This document shows, in pieces, positions 21,501-29,281 of a DNA stretch of 64,000 nt. Both the position numbers and the translations under genes were made by a program. The notes beneath the pieces are model-generated. The model was not told the origin of the DNA. It searched no databases and was given only the letters and a program-made list of their open reading frames with translations. How positions within the stretch are numbered: position 1 is the stretch's first letter; each line of letters opens with the position of its first letter. This stretch comes from Ochrobactrum chromiisoli (GTDB lineage Bacteria; Pseudomonadota; Alphaproteobacteria; Rhizobiales; Rhizobiaceae), in the NCBI RefSeq assembly GCF_026241335.1, contig NZ_JAPHAV010000011.1:62001-126000 (forward strand). The letters are read 5' to 3'.

Positions 21501-22297
21501 TTCTCTCCCGTGATGATTTCAAGAACCTGTTCCGGCTTCTCGCGGATCAGCTCCGAATTGCGCCGCGCGGCATCTTCATCCAGCCGCGACCGCGACACGA
21601 CGAGACCACGCCGCTCCATCTGCGTCGCATGAACCCCCATATGCTCCGTCGGCGCAATCTCAAGACCCCGCTCCAGATGCGAACGGTGATCAATGCGAAT
21701 ATCATGTCCGGCCCGAGCAAGGCTTTCATTCGCAATCCCTTCCCATCGCATGCGGAGATCACGAAGCTGCATATCCGTGGTTGGCAGATCCGCTGACAGA
21801 AGCCATTTGTTTTCACGCTCGAGAAGGTTCTTGTCAGCGAGACCATCCCCCCTCACCTGCCGTGTTGTCATCATTATATGCGCATGGTGGTTTCGAATGT
21901 CGCTGTCGTCTTGCGGCGCATGAATGGCGAAGTCGATTGCCGCGCCAAAACGATCGGCAAGCTCATGGGCGAAAATCCGCGTTGCCTCAAGCCGTTGATC
22001 CGCAGTCAGCTCATGCGGCAATGCAATTTCAAACTCGCGTGCGACACGTGCATCCTTGCGCTTTTCGCAAAGCTCGGCTGCATTCCATAAGGCTGAACGA
22101 TCCCGCGCCCATTCCGCATCGACACCTTCCGGTAAGACGATCTCGGCATGTTCCACGCCGCTTTTGTTGGTGTAATCATGGGTGATGCCATCACGCTCAT
22201 TCGTCAGCTTTGACGCCGAGCGGTAGGCGATGGCAGCAACAGCACTTCGTCCCCTGGATCGGGAAATCGGCTTCATGCTTAAATGATAAATAGCCAC
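18560..22297 (-). CDS. traA: Ti-type conjugative transfer relaxase/helicase TraA
   Basis: A 1,245-residue MOBQ-type relaxase. The N-terminal nicking domain has the candidate catalytic Tyr25 in VAAIAYRSASKL and the metal-binding histidine cluster (FAIHAP near 126; HHAHIMMT at 137-144). The central part is a RecD/TraI-like superfamily 1 helicase with Walker A GYAGAGKSTML (~424-434), VFVIDEAGMVGSRQLARF, and the late motif VDHGYATTIHKNQGATVDRAYV. The C-terminal ~400 residues are charged and helical. The protein nicks oriT, attaches to the 5' end, and unwinds the strand for transfer. It is divergent from the traD-like/traG genes, with oriT between them. Full length and intact. Confidence 0.95.
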   Translation of the reverse strand: MAIYHLSMKPISRSRGRSAVAAIAYRSASKLTNERDGITHDYTNKSGVEHAEIVLPEGVDAEWARDRSALWNAAELCEKRKDARVAREFEIALPHELTADQRLEATRIFAHELADRFGAAIDFAIHAPQDDSDIRNHHAHIMMTTRQVRGDGLADKNLLERENKWLLSADLPTTDMQLRDLRMRWEGIANESLARAGHDIRIDHRSHLERGLEIAPTEHMGVHATQMERRGLVVSRSRLDEDAARRNSELIREKPEQVLEIITGEKSVFDRRDVARALHRYINDNIGEFQSAFAKVMASSALVELQAESHDPVTGEFELARYSTRGMVEIESGMIECAQRMHASHSHRLSDHHGVDRKHVEQAIGRQDAAIRTSVSSDTADKVERGELDRGERDRLIDAARLSDEQRRAIEHVTGPERIAAVVGYAGAGKSTMLAAAREAWEAEGYRVHGAALSGKAAEGLEESSGVQSRTLASWDMSWQNDRRTLNRGDVFVIDEAGMVGSRQLARFIGEAEARGAKIVLVGDHEQLQAIGAGAPFRAITEEIGHAELSQIRRQRIDWQRDASVAFATHRTAEGLSAYRDRGNISFAETGEDARGQIVRDYLADAQVRPDGTRIAMAYRRADVRAINDAIRAELRARDNVPGDSRGLSEGELARGALGEGLVFQTNDGKREFAPGDRIVFLENNRDLGVKNGMLGTVEHVEVGRPGAGPRIVAQLDGASGKEGRSVSVPMDDYQAVDHGYATTIHKNQGATVDRAYVLASRTMDRHLTYVAMTRHRDGVQLYGSQDEFSKSELGRQVGQTLAVGRLVEHGAAPFNHKEGNSQSYFVTLENDQGEQRTLWGVDLERAMKASKQALQIGDRIGLQHVGSEPVRLPDGTETHRNAWKVQDAGDLAYEQLKNQLSRSGVKETTLDYTRDFAARQFAERRGIAEQMGIVSEIEIPAERAGLRAERESTAADNVGDRQQRRNSFEGLKLGRGAAAERLQQDSTGESGSPVEQKRPQQAQKQRGGMFSDLRLNARSGSSKQREELPGRETSLQSVPVQDRPDTDRLAERSRRQSPLEAAIDRYVRAYQSLDQHQRDGLPVLDMQRQEMHAAGQQLDQVRAGTEELMVSTLRHDPQTARAMTELTGRERVAHVITGMKRENAALQDPNVRAERFVNRWQELGGQRQKLRGWQHDEARGKIESQMQGLAKRLERDPKAESIVRHRSKELGIGQELDRDQSIARVLQKQVTRGQRIDRGFGIEM

Positions 22298-22309
22298 GCC
22301 AATATTCTC

Positions 22310-22861
22310 TGACTAAATCAAGATCGTTGTTAGCGCATGTAGCGTAAACCGCATTGAGTTGCGAAGCAACTCGTAAGTGCGCCCTTAAATTTTCGTTTCG
22401 CTTTGCTCTCTCAATCTTCGGTGTTAACCTGCAGCAGTGTCGATGCTTTAAAACTGAAGCCAGTCCTGGCTGCAATGACCGAAGTTTTGGATTGGCGATG
22501 AAGCAGGGTGAACGTCGCTGCTCAGATCAAAACCTCGCAACAATGAGGGCGGTTTTAAATGACCGAATACACCAATGAGAGATCCGCATTCAAACGGCTG
22601 AGGGACGTGTATCTGTGAGCTCGGATATCCCAGCTGGATGCACGCAGGCGGTTGACAACGTTATGGCGACAGTTTTCAAAGTAATAATGAGATTCTCAGG
22701 ATCATCTTTCCGGCGACCAGTACACGGCATGAAATGCCGCCACAGCCGATGATCCACACTTTCTGCCGTAAGTTCGTAGCCATTGCCGCTACATGAAGTT
22801 GGCGAAAGCCGTAGTAAGGGAAACTATTCCAAGCTCAATGAGATTCTAAGGGAGTAGAAGT
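22310..22861. promoter_or_regulatory. Divergent traA / traDG intergenic region
   Basis: About 560 bp without a convincing gene. It contains oriT (separate entry) near the traA side and must contain promoters for both directions. AATGAGATTCT occurs twice (22686-22696 and 22837-22847), the second close to the traD-like start, and could be a regulator site. Confidence 0.5.
22356..22387 (+). other. oriT: Origin of transfer (oriT) with nic site
   Basis: An inverted repeat GAGTTGC (22356-22362) - GAA - GCAACTC (22366-22372) is followed directly by GTAAGTGCGCCCTTA (22373-22387). In the RSF1010/MOBQ oriT group the relaxase nicks in TAAGTGCG/CCCT just 3' of a short inverted repeat. Here both the 12-base core and the hairpin placement match. 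Location between traA and the traDG genes is as in Ti-type systems. Predicted nick between 22381 and 22382. Confidence 0.88.
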
Positions 22862-23155
22862 GTGGCACGCAAATCCATCGAAGAACGTCTGGCCCAGCTG
22901 AATGCGCAGCGTTCCGCTTTGAAAGCCAGACTATCGAAACAGGAGCGCGCCAACGATACACGCCGAAAGGTGCTGCTTGGCGCGCTAGTGCTGCATCGCG
23001 TTGAAAGCGGAAACGATGAGGAACTTTCCCAACGCCTGAAAGAATGGCTGAAGAATGAGCTGCCCGTGTTTCTGACGCGCGAAGCCGACAGGATACTGTT
23101 TGCTGATCTGATCGGGAAAACGTCCAACCGTGCAAGCAACGAAGGAGCGGGTTAA
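22862..23155 (+). CDS. Conjugal transfer protein, TraD-like
   Basis: A 97-residue basic, helical protein (ERLAQLNAQRSALKARLSKQ, then RRKVLLGALVLHRVES). Small proteins with the same heptad N-terminus followed by DTRRKxLLGAL lie upstream of traG in Ti-type and related transfer regions, where they are called TraC/TraD and act as accessory DNA-binding or mobilisation factors. GTG start at 22862 supported by AAGGGAG at 22848-22854. The stop overlaps the traG start (TAATG). Which of TraC or TraD it corresponds to cannot be settled by eye. Confidence 0.7.
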   Translation: MARKSIEERLAQLNAQRSALKARLSKQERANDTRRKVLLGALVLHRVESGNDEELSQRLKEWLKNELPVFLTREADRILFADLIGKTSNRASNEGAG

Positions 23156-24819
23156 TGAATCAGGCGACACTTGCATGCGCAGCGTTCAGGAACATGCTGC
23201 GTGCTGCTGCGCGAGATCCGCTGTGGGCATTGGTTTCCCTTCTTTCTGTTCCATTCCGTTTTGGAAGAACGATCTTTCAGGTAGGCATCTTCTATTTCGT
23301 TGTCGTTTTTGTGTTCGCTTTCATCCTGGAATATGCGATGCGTTCTCTCAATATCGACCGCGGTGATACGCTCTGGTATGTGGGAAATACTGCCTTTACA
23401 GCATTCGTACTTCTCCTCTTGTTCCGCCTCATCACCAATCCGCTAATTAATCATTTCGGGGATCCTGACGGCGAAACCCACGGGTCTGCCCGCTTCGCCA
23501 CCGATAAGGAAACCGCTGCCCGCACCCGCACCGATTCCGGTCTGCTCATCGGCCGCGACCCGAAGTCCGCAAAACTGCTTCGCTATGAAGGCCCGGCCCA
23601 TCTGCTCACAATGGCACCGACGCGTACCGGTAAGGGCGTGGGAACAATTATCCCGAACCTGCTCATCACCGATCGATCTGTAATCTGTATCGATCCAAAG
23701 GGCGAAAACGCCAAGGTCACCGTCCGCGCCCGACAGCAATTTGGCCCCGTTCATGTCCTCGATCCCTTCGGTGTTACCGGTCAGCCCTCCGCTGCCTTCA
23801 ATCCACTCGACAATCTCGATCCCACAGGGCTCGATGTCGCAGAAGATGCAACCACGCTAGCCGACGCCCTCGTATTCGATGAACCGGGCATGAGTGGGGA
23901 TGCGCACTGGAATGAGGAAGCGAAAGCACTCATTGCCGGTTTGATCCTTCATATTGTCGCCAGCGAGCCGCGCGACAGGCGAAACCTCGCCACCCTGCGA
24001 GACTATCTCACCCTCCCCCCTGAAGCTTTCGTAGCCCTCCTGAAAGAAATGCAGGCCTCAACAGCGTCAGCTGGTTTGATTGCCCGCGCCGCAAACCGCC
24101 ATTTTGGTAAATCCGATCGGGAAGGTGCTGGCGTACTTTCCGCCGCGCAGCGTCATACCCATTTTCTCGACAGTCCACGCATGGCTACGATCCTCGCCAG
24201 ATCTGATTTTCGCTTTGCTGATCTCAAGCACCGCAATATCTCGGTGTTTCTCGTCCTTCCCCCCGATCGGCTCGCCACCTACTCTCGCTGGCTGCGCTTG
24301 CTCGTCGCGCAAAGCCTGACCGACATGGCCCGGGATCAAGCCAAACCGGTTACCCCGGTTCTCTATCTGTTGGATGAGTTCGCAGCCCTTGGCCACCTGG
24401 CACCGGTGGAACGCGCAATGGGGCTTATGGCAGGCTACGGTGTCCAGCTCTGGCCCATCCTGCAGGACATTCACCAGCTTCGCGCCACCTACGGAAAGCG
24501 CGCTGGCACCTTTCTATCGAATGCTGGCGTCCTGCAAGTCTTCGGTGTCAACGATCACGACAGCGCCCAATTCGTCTCCGATTTGCTCGGACAGGAAACC
24601 GTGGTTTTCCAGACCATGAGCCGGGCACTCGATTCACAACAGTCTGGTATTTCTCACGCCCAACACCATACAGCGCGTGCCTTGCTCACCCCCGATGAGG
24701 TCCGCAATCTTCAGCCACATCTCGAACTGCTCTTCCTCGCAGGCCAACGGCCGATCGTCGCCAACAAGATCGCATATTATGCCGATGCTGAATTCAGAGG
24801 ACTGTATGACGGTCACTGA
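23155..24819 (+). CDS. traG: Type IV coupling protein TraG (VirD4 family)
   Basis: A 554-residue inner-membrane ATPase that brings the relaxosome to the transfer channel. Two N-terminal transmembrane segments (residues ~35-60 and ~78-98), then Walker A APTRTGKGVGT (~153-163), VICIDPKGENA (~180), and Walker B VLYLLDEFAALG (~401-412), followed by LQDIHQLRATYGKRAGTFLS. Coupled to the upstream gene by a 1-bp overlap. It is a little shorter than Agrobacterium TraG because the C-terminal tail is brief. The trb-type mating-pair genes are not in the window. Confidence 0.95.
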   Translation: MNQATLACAAFRNMLRAAARDPLWALVSLLSVPFRFGRTIFQVGIFYFVVVFVFAFILEYAMRSLNIDRGDTLWYVGNTAFTAFVLLLLFRLITNPLINHFGDPDGETHGSARFATDKETAARTRTDSGLLIGRDPKSAKLLRYEGPAHLLTMAPTRTGKGVGTIIPNLLITDRSVICIDPKGENAKVTVRARQQFGPVHVLDPFGVTGQPSAAFNPLDNLDPTGLDVAEDATTLADALVFDEPGMSGDAHWNEEAKALIAGLILHIVASEPRDRRNLATLRDYLTLPPEAFVALLKEMQASTASAGLIARAANRHFGKSDREGAGVLSAAQRHTHFLDSPRMATILARSDFRFADLKHRNISVFLVLPPDRLATYSRWLRLLVAQSLTDMARDQAKPVTPVLYLLDEFAALGHLAPVERAMGLMAGYGVQLWPILQDIHQLRATYGKRAGTFLSNAGVLQVFGVNDHDSAQFVSDLLGQETVVFQTMSRALDSQQSGISHAQHHTARALLTPDEVRNLQPHLELLFLAGQRPIVANKIAYYADAEFRGLYDGH

Positions 24820-24939
24820 GCGGTTCACGACCCCTTGGACGAGAGGCGCGCAGCGAGAGTTAAAAGCATGATTATTTTGACTAAATCATTATCGGCAAAA
24901 AGGTCGATCCATTTAACGCTGTGATAACAGGAGGAACAT

Positions 24940-26064
24940 ATGTTTCGCTATTTAGCACGCAGACATGATCGCAAGCACATTATAAAATCATTACAACGTC
25001 AAAAGCTCATCGAACACAGGTCTATAAAGTTTAAGTATGATAGCTCATTGACATTCGCAGTTCACAAGAAAGAAGCAAAAAGCGTCGACAGCATAGAGTT
25101 AGAGCTCGATGAAAATTTCAACGCGCAGGCATTTTTCTCTCCTATTTTGCCGCCTGAACCACTAAGCGAAAGCACAGACCAGGTTGTTTTCCAATCTGAC
25201 ATCACGACTGAAGAGGAAGAGAATAATATATTTGAATGCGAGATAACTGACAGCGGAACGAAAGAACACGCTATCGTTGTCTTTCATCATTGGTACGCAC
25301 GCAATCGTTATTCCGCATTCGCAAAATTTTTCGCAGCTAGGGGTATCACCGTTGTCGAGGCTACCCTTCCGTATCACTTCAGGCGTGGTTCTGACGACTT
25401 CTCCGAAGAAAAGCTTTTGAATGCCGATATAAACCTTACCATCCGTTCGATGCGCCAGGCGGTTCTGGATGGCCGCAAACTTGTACGTTGGCTCGGTAAG
25501 CAGGGATACTATAAAATCTCCGTGGTAGGGATGTGTATAGGTGGCTTGGTTGCAGGTCTCATCGCTGCGCACGAAGAAAAAGTGCGTAAGGCAGTCCTGA
25601 TGGTATCGCCAGCTAAACCCGCCGAACTGGTATGGACTGCGTAAACTTTAAGAGGGCTGCGTAGCCGTATCGAGCCAGCAATGTCTTTAGACGAATTGAA
25701 AAGCGCTTGGGGTCTAATCGATCTTGAAAATCATCTTTCAAGGCTAACACGACCTCACCTGAATATAATGTTTGTGTTAGGAAAAGACGATACGATCGTA
25801 TGTCCAAATCTTTCGGATCGGGTAGTTGATGTGTTAGAAAAAGGTGCTCGTAGACCTGAAGTTTTACGTCTGAATTGCGGCCATTCGTCCGTCGGAATCT
25901 TTCCTTTTAATTTAATCGCGGCCCATAGGGTACTGCGATTTTTGAAAGATTGGCCAACTTTAGCTGAGTTGTGGGATGTTCGGAACTTCCGCTACGACTT
26001 TAGCGAATTGCCTAGCCGTCGTCAGCGCACCAAGATACGAAGATTCATGAACTTCTCGCAATAA
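24940..26064 (+). pseudogene. ABHD18-like alpha/beta hydrolase with in-frame stop codon
   Basis: A single frame of 374 codons interrupted only by TAA at 25642-25644. Before the stop: FHHWYARNRYSAFAKFFAAR, then LPYHFRRG, VVGMCIGGLVAGL (nucleophile elbow with Cys instead of Ser) and AELVWTA. After it, still in frame: TLRGLRSRIEPA, LGKDDTIV (acid) and CGHSSVGIFPF (His). The two halves align continuously with bacterial ABHD18/DUF2048-like hydrolases, which read VVWTGLST at the break; TCA to TAA is one substitution. Good ribosome site (GGAGGAAC) before 24940. Base composition is visibly more AT-rich than the tra genes, suggesting separate acquisition. Substrate unknown. Confidence 0.8.
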
Positions 26065-26362
26065 TATGGACACGGTGTCCAGCCCAATCTGCTTGAAAAA
26101 TGTAGGCTTCGCTCACGCGGGTCAGCGAACCGCAGAATATCACGATTGTCGGGTGGTTTGGATGGAACTTGCACACGACGGTAAACGTCAGTTTGAACAC
26201 TGAACCGTCTACACCTGTTTTCGCATTAGAGGCGGAAAAGACGTCGCTCCCGGCCATGAAGATTGATATGAAAAGAAGAATAAATCACTTTTCTGAAATG
26301 CTATTATAACGGAGCATCTCTTAGCGATCACCGTGATGGCGCTGAAAACGAGGGAGTTGAAA
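26065..26362. other. Intergenic region without recognisable gene
   Basis: About 270 bp between the broken hydrolase and the XRE gene. A short frame on the minus strand (26045-26257) has no family features. No repeat or strong hairpin seen. Confidence 0.5.
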
Positions 26363-26845
26363 GTGAAAAGTGAGTCACTAGATTACTCAAACGAGCATTC
26401 CTTGGAAAAAACCAATGATCCTGAAATCGATAAGCCAATCTTTAGGCGTCCTGGTTTTAACGGGATAAGTACGTTTGAAGAAATCGATCATCGGCTTGCG
26501 AAGTACCTCCGCGAAGCGCGTGAACAGGCGCGCCTCAAACAAGCCGACTTTGCCCCTCTAATAGGGCTTTCGACACCGGTTTATGGCCGATATGAACGGG
26601 CATTTTCAAAGCTTCATGTCACTCGCATGATTCATATCTGCGAAGTGCTCGGCGTTATACCCATCGATATGCTTTATGAAGCAGCGCCTCATTTGTGGGG
26701 CAATAGTGAGGAGGAAGCCAAAGAACGCGTGGAACTTGCGAAACTCTTGGCAAATCTTCCGCATAGCTTGCTGCGTGATCTGCTCCCCGTGGTTAGAACA
26801 CTCTCCAACCTGCAGAGCCAGGTCGATGCCAAACTCATAACCTGA
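26363..26845 (+). CDS. XRE-family helix-turn-helix regulator
   Basis: A 160-residue protein with a central HTH (YLREAREQARLKQADFAPLI, then GLSTPVYGRYERAFSKLHVT) and an all-helical C-terminal tail. GTG at 26363 is preferred because AGGGAG lies at 26351-26356. An upstream in-frame GTG/ATG at 26333/26336 lacks a well-placed ribosome site. The N-terminal 35 residues are acidic and low in predicted structure. AT-rich composition matches the preceding hydrolase gene. Likely a repressor or activator of a neighbouring accessory gene; no operator recognised. Confidence 0.8.
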   Translation: MKSESLDYSNEHSLEKTNDPEIDKPIFRRPGFNGISTFEEIDHRLAKYLREAREQARLKQADFAPLIGLSTPVYGRYERAFSKLHVTRMIHICEVLGVIPIDMLYEAAPHLWGNSEEEAKERVELAKLLANLPHSLLRDLLPVVRTLSNLQSQVDAKLIT

Positions 26846-27035
26846 ATTCAACGCCATCGCAGTCGAGATTGCCCGTTCCATGGAACAACGTAACAGCCGT
26901 CACAACTTCATGTATTTTATTCGAACCAACTACCGCTGACGGCAGCATAGCCGCTTACCACTTCAGTTTTCAGAATTGCGGGGGACGGCAACTGCCTAAA
27001 TCGCTGGGGCGTCTGGCCGGTTTGAATGTCGGATG

Positions 27036-27539
27036 TTATGGTTCTACGATTAAAGTGACGAACAACTTCTCAAAAATATCGGTCAAGCTTGATAACCTCG
27101 TCAAGTTTAAGGCTGGGGCGTCGGTCTCGAGATTGAGGTGGACTGCCCTGTCGTAAACAGCGACGCATTCCTTGTTTGTAATGCGAGACATATAAATGAT
27201 GCCGTCGAATTCGGTTTGGTCGTAGATTTCCTGACTTAATCGTCTACCTGCGGCTTGAGCCTTTGCGCGTACGGTATCGGTCGATATTCCAAGCAGGCTG
27301 GCGCCCTCATAGCGCAAGTCGAGCAAAAATAGCGGCTTCGGATTACGGATCACAGCAATTGAATAGCGGCAATCTTTCGACCAGCACCGACGCCATTTTA
27401 TGCCGTCTTCCTCAATTGACCGCTCGATCAATGGACTGCTTTTGCAGGTAAAAGATATCCGACCGCCCGCATTAGTGGGGTCAACTGCACCGATCAAAGC
27501 CGAACTGGACCAGATGACCACTGGCAGCATCAATCGCAC
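27036..27539 (-). CDS. RES-domain-like protein, possibly a fragment
   Basis: The C-terminal two-thirds (residues ~65-140) reads LDLRYEGASLLGISTDTVRA, KAQAAGRRLSQEIYDQTEF, DGIIYMSRITNKECVAVYDR. This resembles the second half of RES domains, the NAD-degrading toxins of RES-Xre type II systems. The expected N-terminal part with the active-site Arg is not clear. The first residues overlap the transpeptidase frame on the other strand, so the start is unreliable and the gene is probably truncated at the junction near 27470. The XRE gene at 26363 is nearby but has the opposite orientation, so it is not an obvious antitoxin. Confidence 0.45.
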   Translation of the reverse strand: MRLMLPVVIWSSSALIGAVDPTNAGGRISFTCKSSPLIERSIEEDGIKWRRCWSKDCRYSIAVIRNPKPLFLLDLRYEGASLLGISTDTVRAKAQAAGRRLSQEIYDQTEFDGIIYMSRITNKECVAVYDRAVHLNLETDAPALNLTRLSSLTDIFEKLFVTLIVEP

Positions 27540-28470
27540 ACAACCAACTCGTCAGGAAACTTCATCGACTTATGTTCCAACCGCCGACGACATGGCACCC
27601 GCGATAGAAATGCCAAGAGGCGTTGATTCCAAAGAACAGATTGCAGCCTATCAGATCATGTTGAACAGGGCTGGCGCGTCGCCCGGCGCAATCGATGGGC
27701 GTTCCGGCAGCAATGTCGACAAGGCTGCTGCGGCTTTTGGCGAAATCACGGGTAGATTTATCAATCCAGCCGATCCCGCAGCGGTTCAGACCGAACTGGA
27801 GAATACCGGCGGACCAGCTTTCAAGGATTACCTCATCACAAATGAAGATGTTGGCAGGCAGTTTGTTGCAGAAATCCCCGCTGACTACGCTTTGAAAGCC
27901 CAATTGCCAGCAATGGCTTATACCTCAGTCACGGAAATGCTTGCCGAGCGGTTTCAAATCGATGAGGGTTTCCTCAAAGAGATCAATCCAGGGGTGAATT
28001 TCAATCAACCAGGCTCGATCATCAAAGTTCCCAATCTCGGCAAAGCCAAACGCACGCCGATTGCCCATATCATAGCAGATAAAGGTCGCAAACAGGTTCG
28101 GGGCTATGGTTCAGATGGAAAGCTGAAGGTAGCCTACCCGTCAACGATCGGCTCTTCGGACACTCCTTCTCCTTCGGGCACGGTTCAGGTCAAACGAATA
28201 GCGATCAATCCCAATTATACATACAATCCCAGGATCAACTTCAAACAGGGAGCCAATGAAGGCGTTCTGACCATTCCGCCTGGGCCAAACGGTCCCGTCG
28301 GTACGGTATGGATTGCGCTTTCCAAACCCACTTACGGTATTCATGGCACGCCTGACCCTTCACGCATCGGCAAAACATCGAGCCATGGCTGCGTGCGTCT
28401 TACAAACTGGGATGCAGAAGAACTCGCAAGAATCGTCAAAACCGGCGTCCTGGTGGTGTTCACGGAATAA
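27400..28470 (+). CDS. L,D-transpeptidase (YkuD domain), N-terminus apparently replaced
   Basis: The catalytic domain (about residues 215-356) has the YkuD signature GIHGTPDPSRIGKTSSHGC with catalytic Cys, followed by VRL. Before it are a peptidoglycan-binding-like region (AAYQIMLNRAGASPGAIDGR) and a LysM-like segment (LAERFQIDEGFLKEINPGVN). Such enzymes form 3-3 cross-links or attach proteins to peptidoglycan in the periplasm. The first ~25 residues overlap the RES-like gene on the other strand and contain no signal peptide or lipobox, which is abnormal for an exported enzyme. I infer that the native 5' end was lost near 27470-27490; the protein may be non-functional or start at a later codon. 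Confidence 0.75.
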   Translation: MPSSSIDRSINGLLLQVKDIRPPALVGSTAPIKAELDQMTTGSINRTQPTRQETSSTYVPTADDMAPAIEMPRGVDSKEQIAAYQIMLNRAGASPGAIDGRSGSNVDKAAAAFGEITGRFINPADPAAVQTELENTGGPAFKDYLITNEDVGRQFVAEIPADYALKAQLPAMAYTSVTEMLAERFQIDEGFLKEINPGVNFNQPGSIIKVPNLGKAKRTPIAHIIADKGRKQVRGYGSDGKLKVAYPSTIGSSDTPSPSGTVQVKRIAINPNYTYNPRINFKQGANEGVLTIPPGPNGPVGTVWIALSKPTYGIHGTPDPSRIGKTSSHGCVRLTNWDAEELARIVKTGVLVVFTE

Positions 28471-28494
28471 ACGATCATAAATTGGCCCGCCCGT

Positions 28495-28516
28495 CTGATT
28501 GCTTTTTCGCAATCAG
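28495..28516. terminator. Bidirectional hairpin between convergent genes
   Basis: Perfect 8-bp stem CTGATTGC (28495-28502) / GCAATCAG (28509-28516) with a TTTTTC loop, between the transpeptidase and the minus-strand antitoxin gene. There is no long T tract, so strength as a terminator is uncertain. Confidence 0.5.
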
Positions 28517-28836
28517 GCAATCGCTTCTAGCCCTTTTTTCTGAACAACCGTCAATAACCGTAGTGCCGGCCCTCCGGGCTTCTTCACTCCACGCTCCCAA
28601 TCTGACACCAGACCCTTGCTCACATTGAGATAACGAGCAAAGACGGGCTGCGATATATGTTCACGCTCCCGGATGGAGCGGATCTCTTCCGGGGTAAGCG
28701 GCTCAATCGCGGTCAGGCAGACATCATCAAATTCTCGCATAGTCTGCTTGTCGATCGCGCCGACTTCAAACAGGCCCTCCATAGTTTCGTGGATGGCCGC
28801 CATTGCTTCGCTCTTATATTTCTTCACCATCGTCAA
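28513..28836 (-). CDS. HTH antitoxin (HigA/NadS-like)
   Basis: A 107-residue XRE-type antitoxin: LTPEEIRSIREREHISQPVF, then ARYLNVSKGLVSDWERGVKK PGGPALRLL is the helix-turn-helix of the HigA/NadS group. Translation can start at TTG 28836 or ATG 28830 (MVKKYKSEAM). Either start overlaps the end of the upstream toxin frame, as is normal for toxin-first type II operons. It looks intact, although its toxin carries a stop codon; free antitoxins can persist as regulators or anti-addiction factors. Confidence 0.88.
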   Translation of the reverse strand: MTMVKKYKSEAMAAIHETMEGLFEVGAIDKQTMREFDDVCLTAIEPLTPEEIRSIREREHISQPVFARYLNVSKGLVSDWERGVKKPGGPALRLLTVVQKKGLEAIA

Positions 28837-29200
28837 CCTCCGAAAAACGTCCTCTCTCGATCAGCAGCTCCATTTGCTCTTTTGATAACGCAAGAAGTTC
28901 CTTTGCCATCTTCTTGAATTGAACTTCTTCATCGTCATCAATGTTGGCCTGCTCATTCTTTGCAAAGCCGAACACGAAAAATGCCCGCCGCTCCTACCTA
29001 TATGGAATGATCGTGCGAAACCCACCCGACTTTCCCTGTCCTGCCCGGGCGACTCGTTGCTTAATGACACCGCCACCAAGATCGGCGTCTATCTGACCGC
29101 GCTCGGCACGACGCACCGCTTCTATCAAGGCGACGTCCGTAATCCTCTGCTTTCGAGCAAACCGCTCGAACCAGGCGTTCTTCAGAATCTGCACCGTCAT
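28814..29200 (-). pseudogene. RelE/HigB-type toxin with in-frame TAG
   Basis: The frame runs MTVQILKNAWFERFARKQRI, IDADLGGGVIKQRVARAGQG, FRTIIPYR, then TAG at 28994-28996, and continues in the same frame with ERRAFFVFGFAKNEQANIDD to TAA at 28814-28816. The downstream part is exactly the conserved C-terminal half of this toxin family and overlaps the antitoxin start as expected. The shortened 68-residue product lacks the strand and helix that complete the fold, so the toxin is presumably inactive. Confidence 0.82.
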
Positions 29201-29281
29201 CTACCCTGACTATATATATAACACCAAGCGTGACACTTCAAGGATTGTTGTTGTTCAATGACTGTCCCTGTGTGTCGGAAT

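Noticed and set aside
26869-27156. Small plus-strand frame opposite the RES-like gene
   Set aside because: No ribosome site or recognisable motif; the RES-like pattern on the other strand explains the openness.
24940-29200. Programmed readthrough or recoding (selenocysteine, pyrrolysine) at the TAA and TAG codons
   Set aside because: TAA is not used for recoding with these amino acids, no SECIS-like hairpin is evident, and family members have ordinary residues there; nonsense mutation is simpler.
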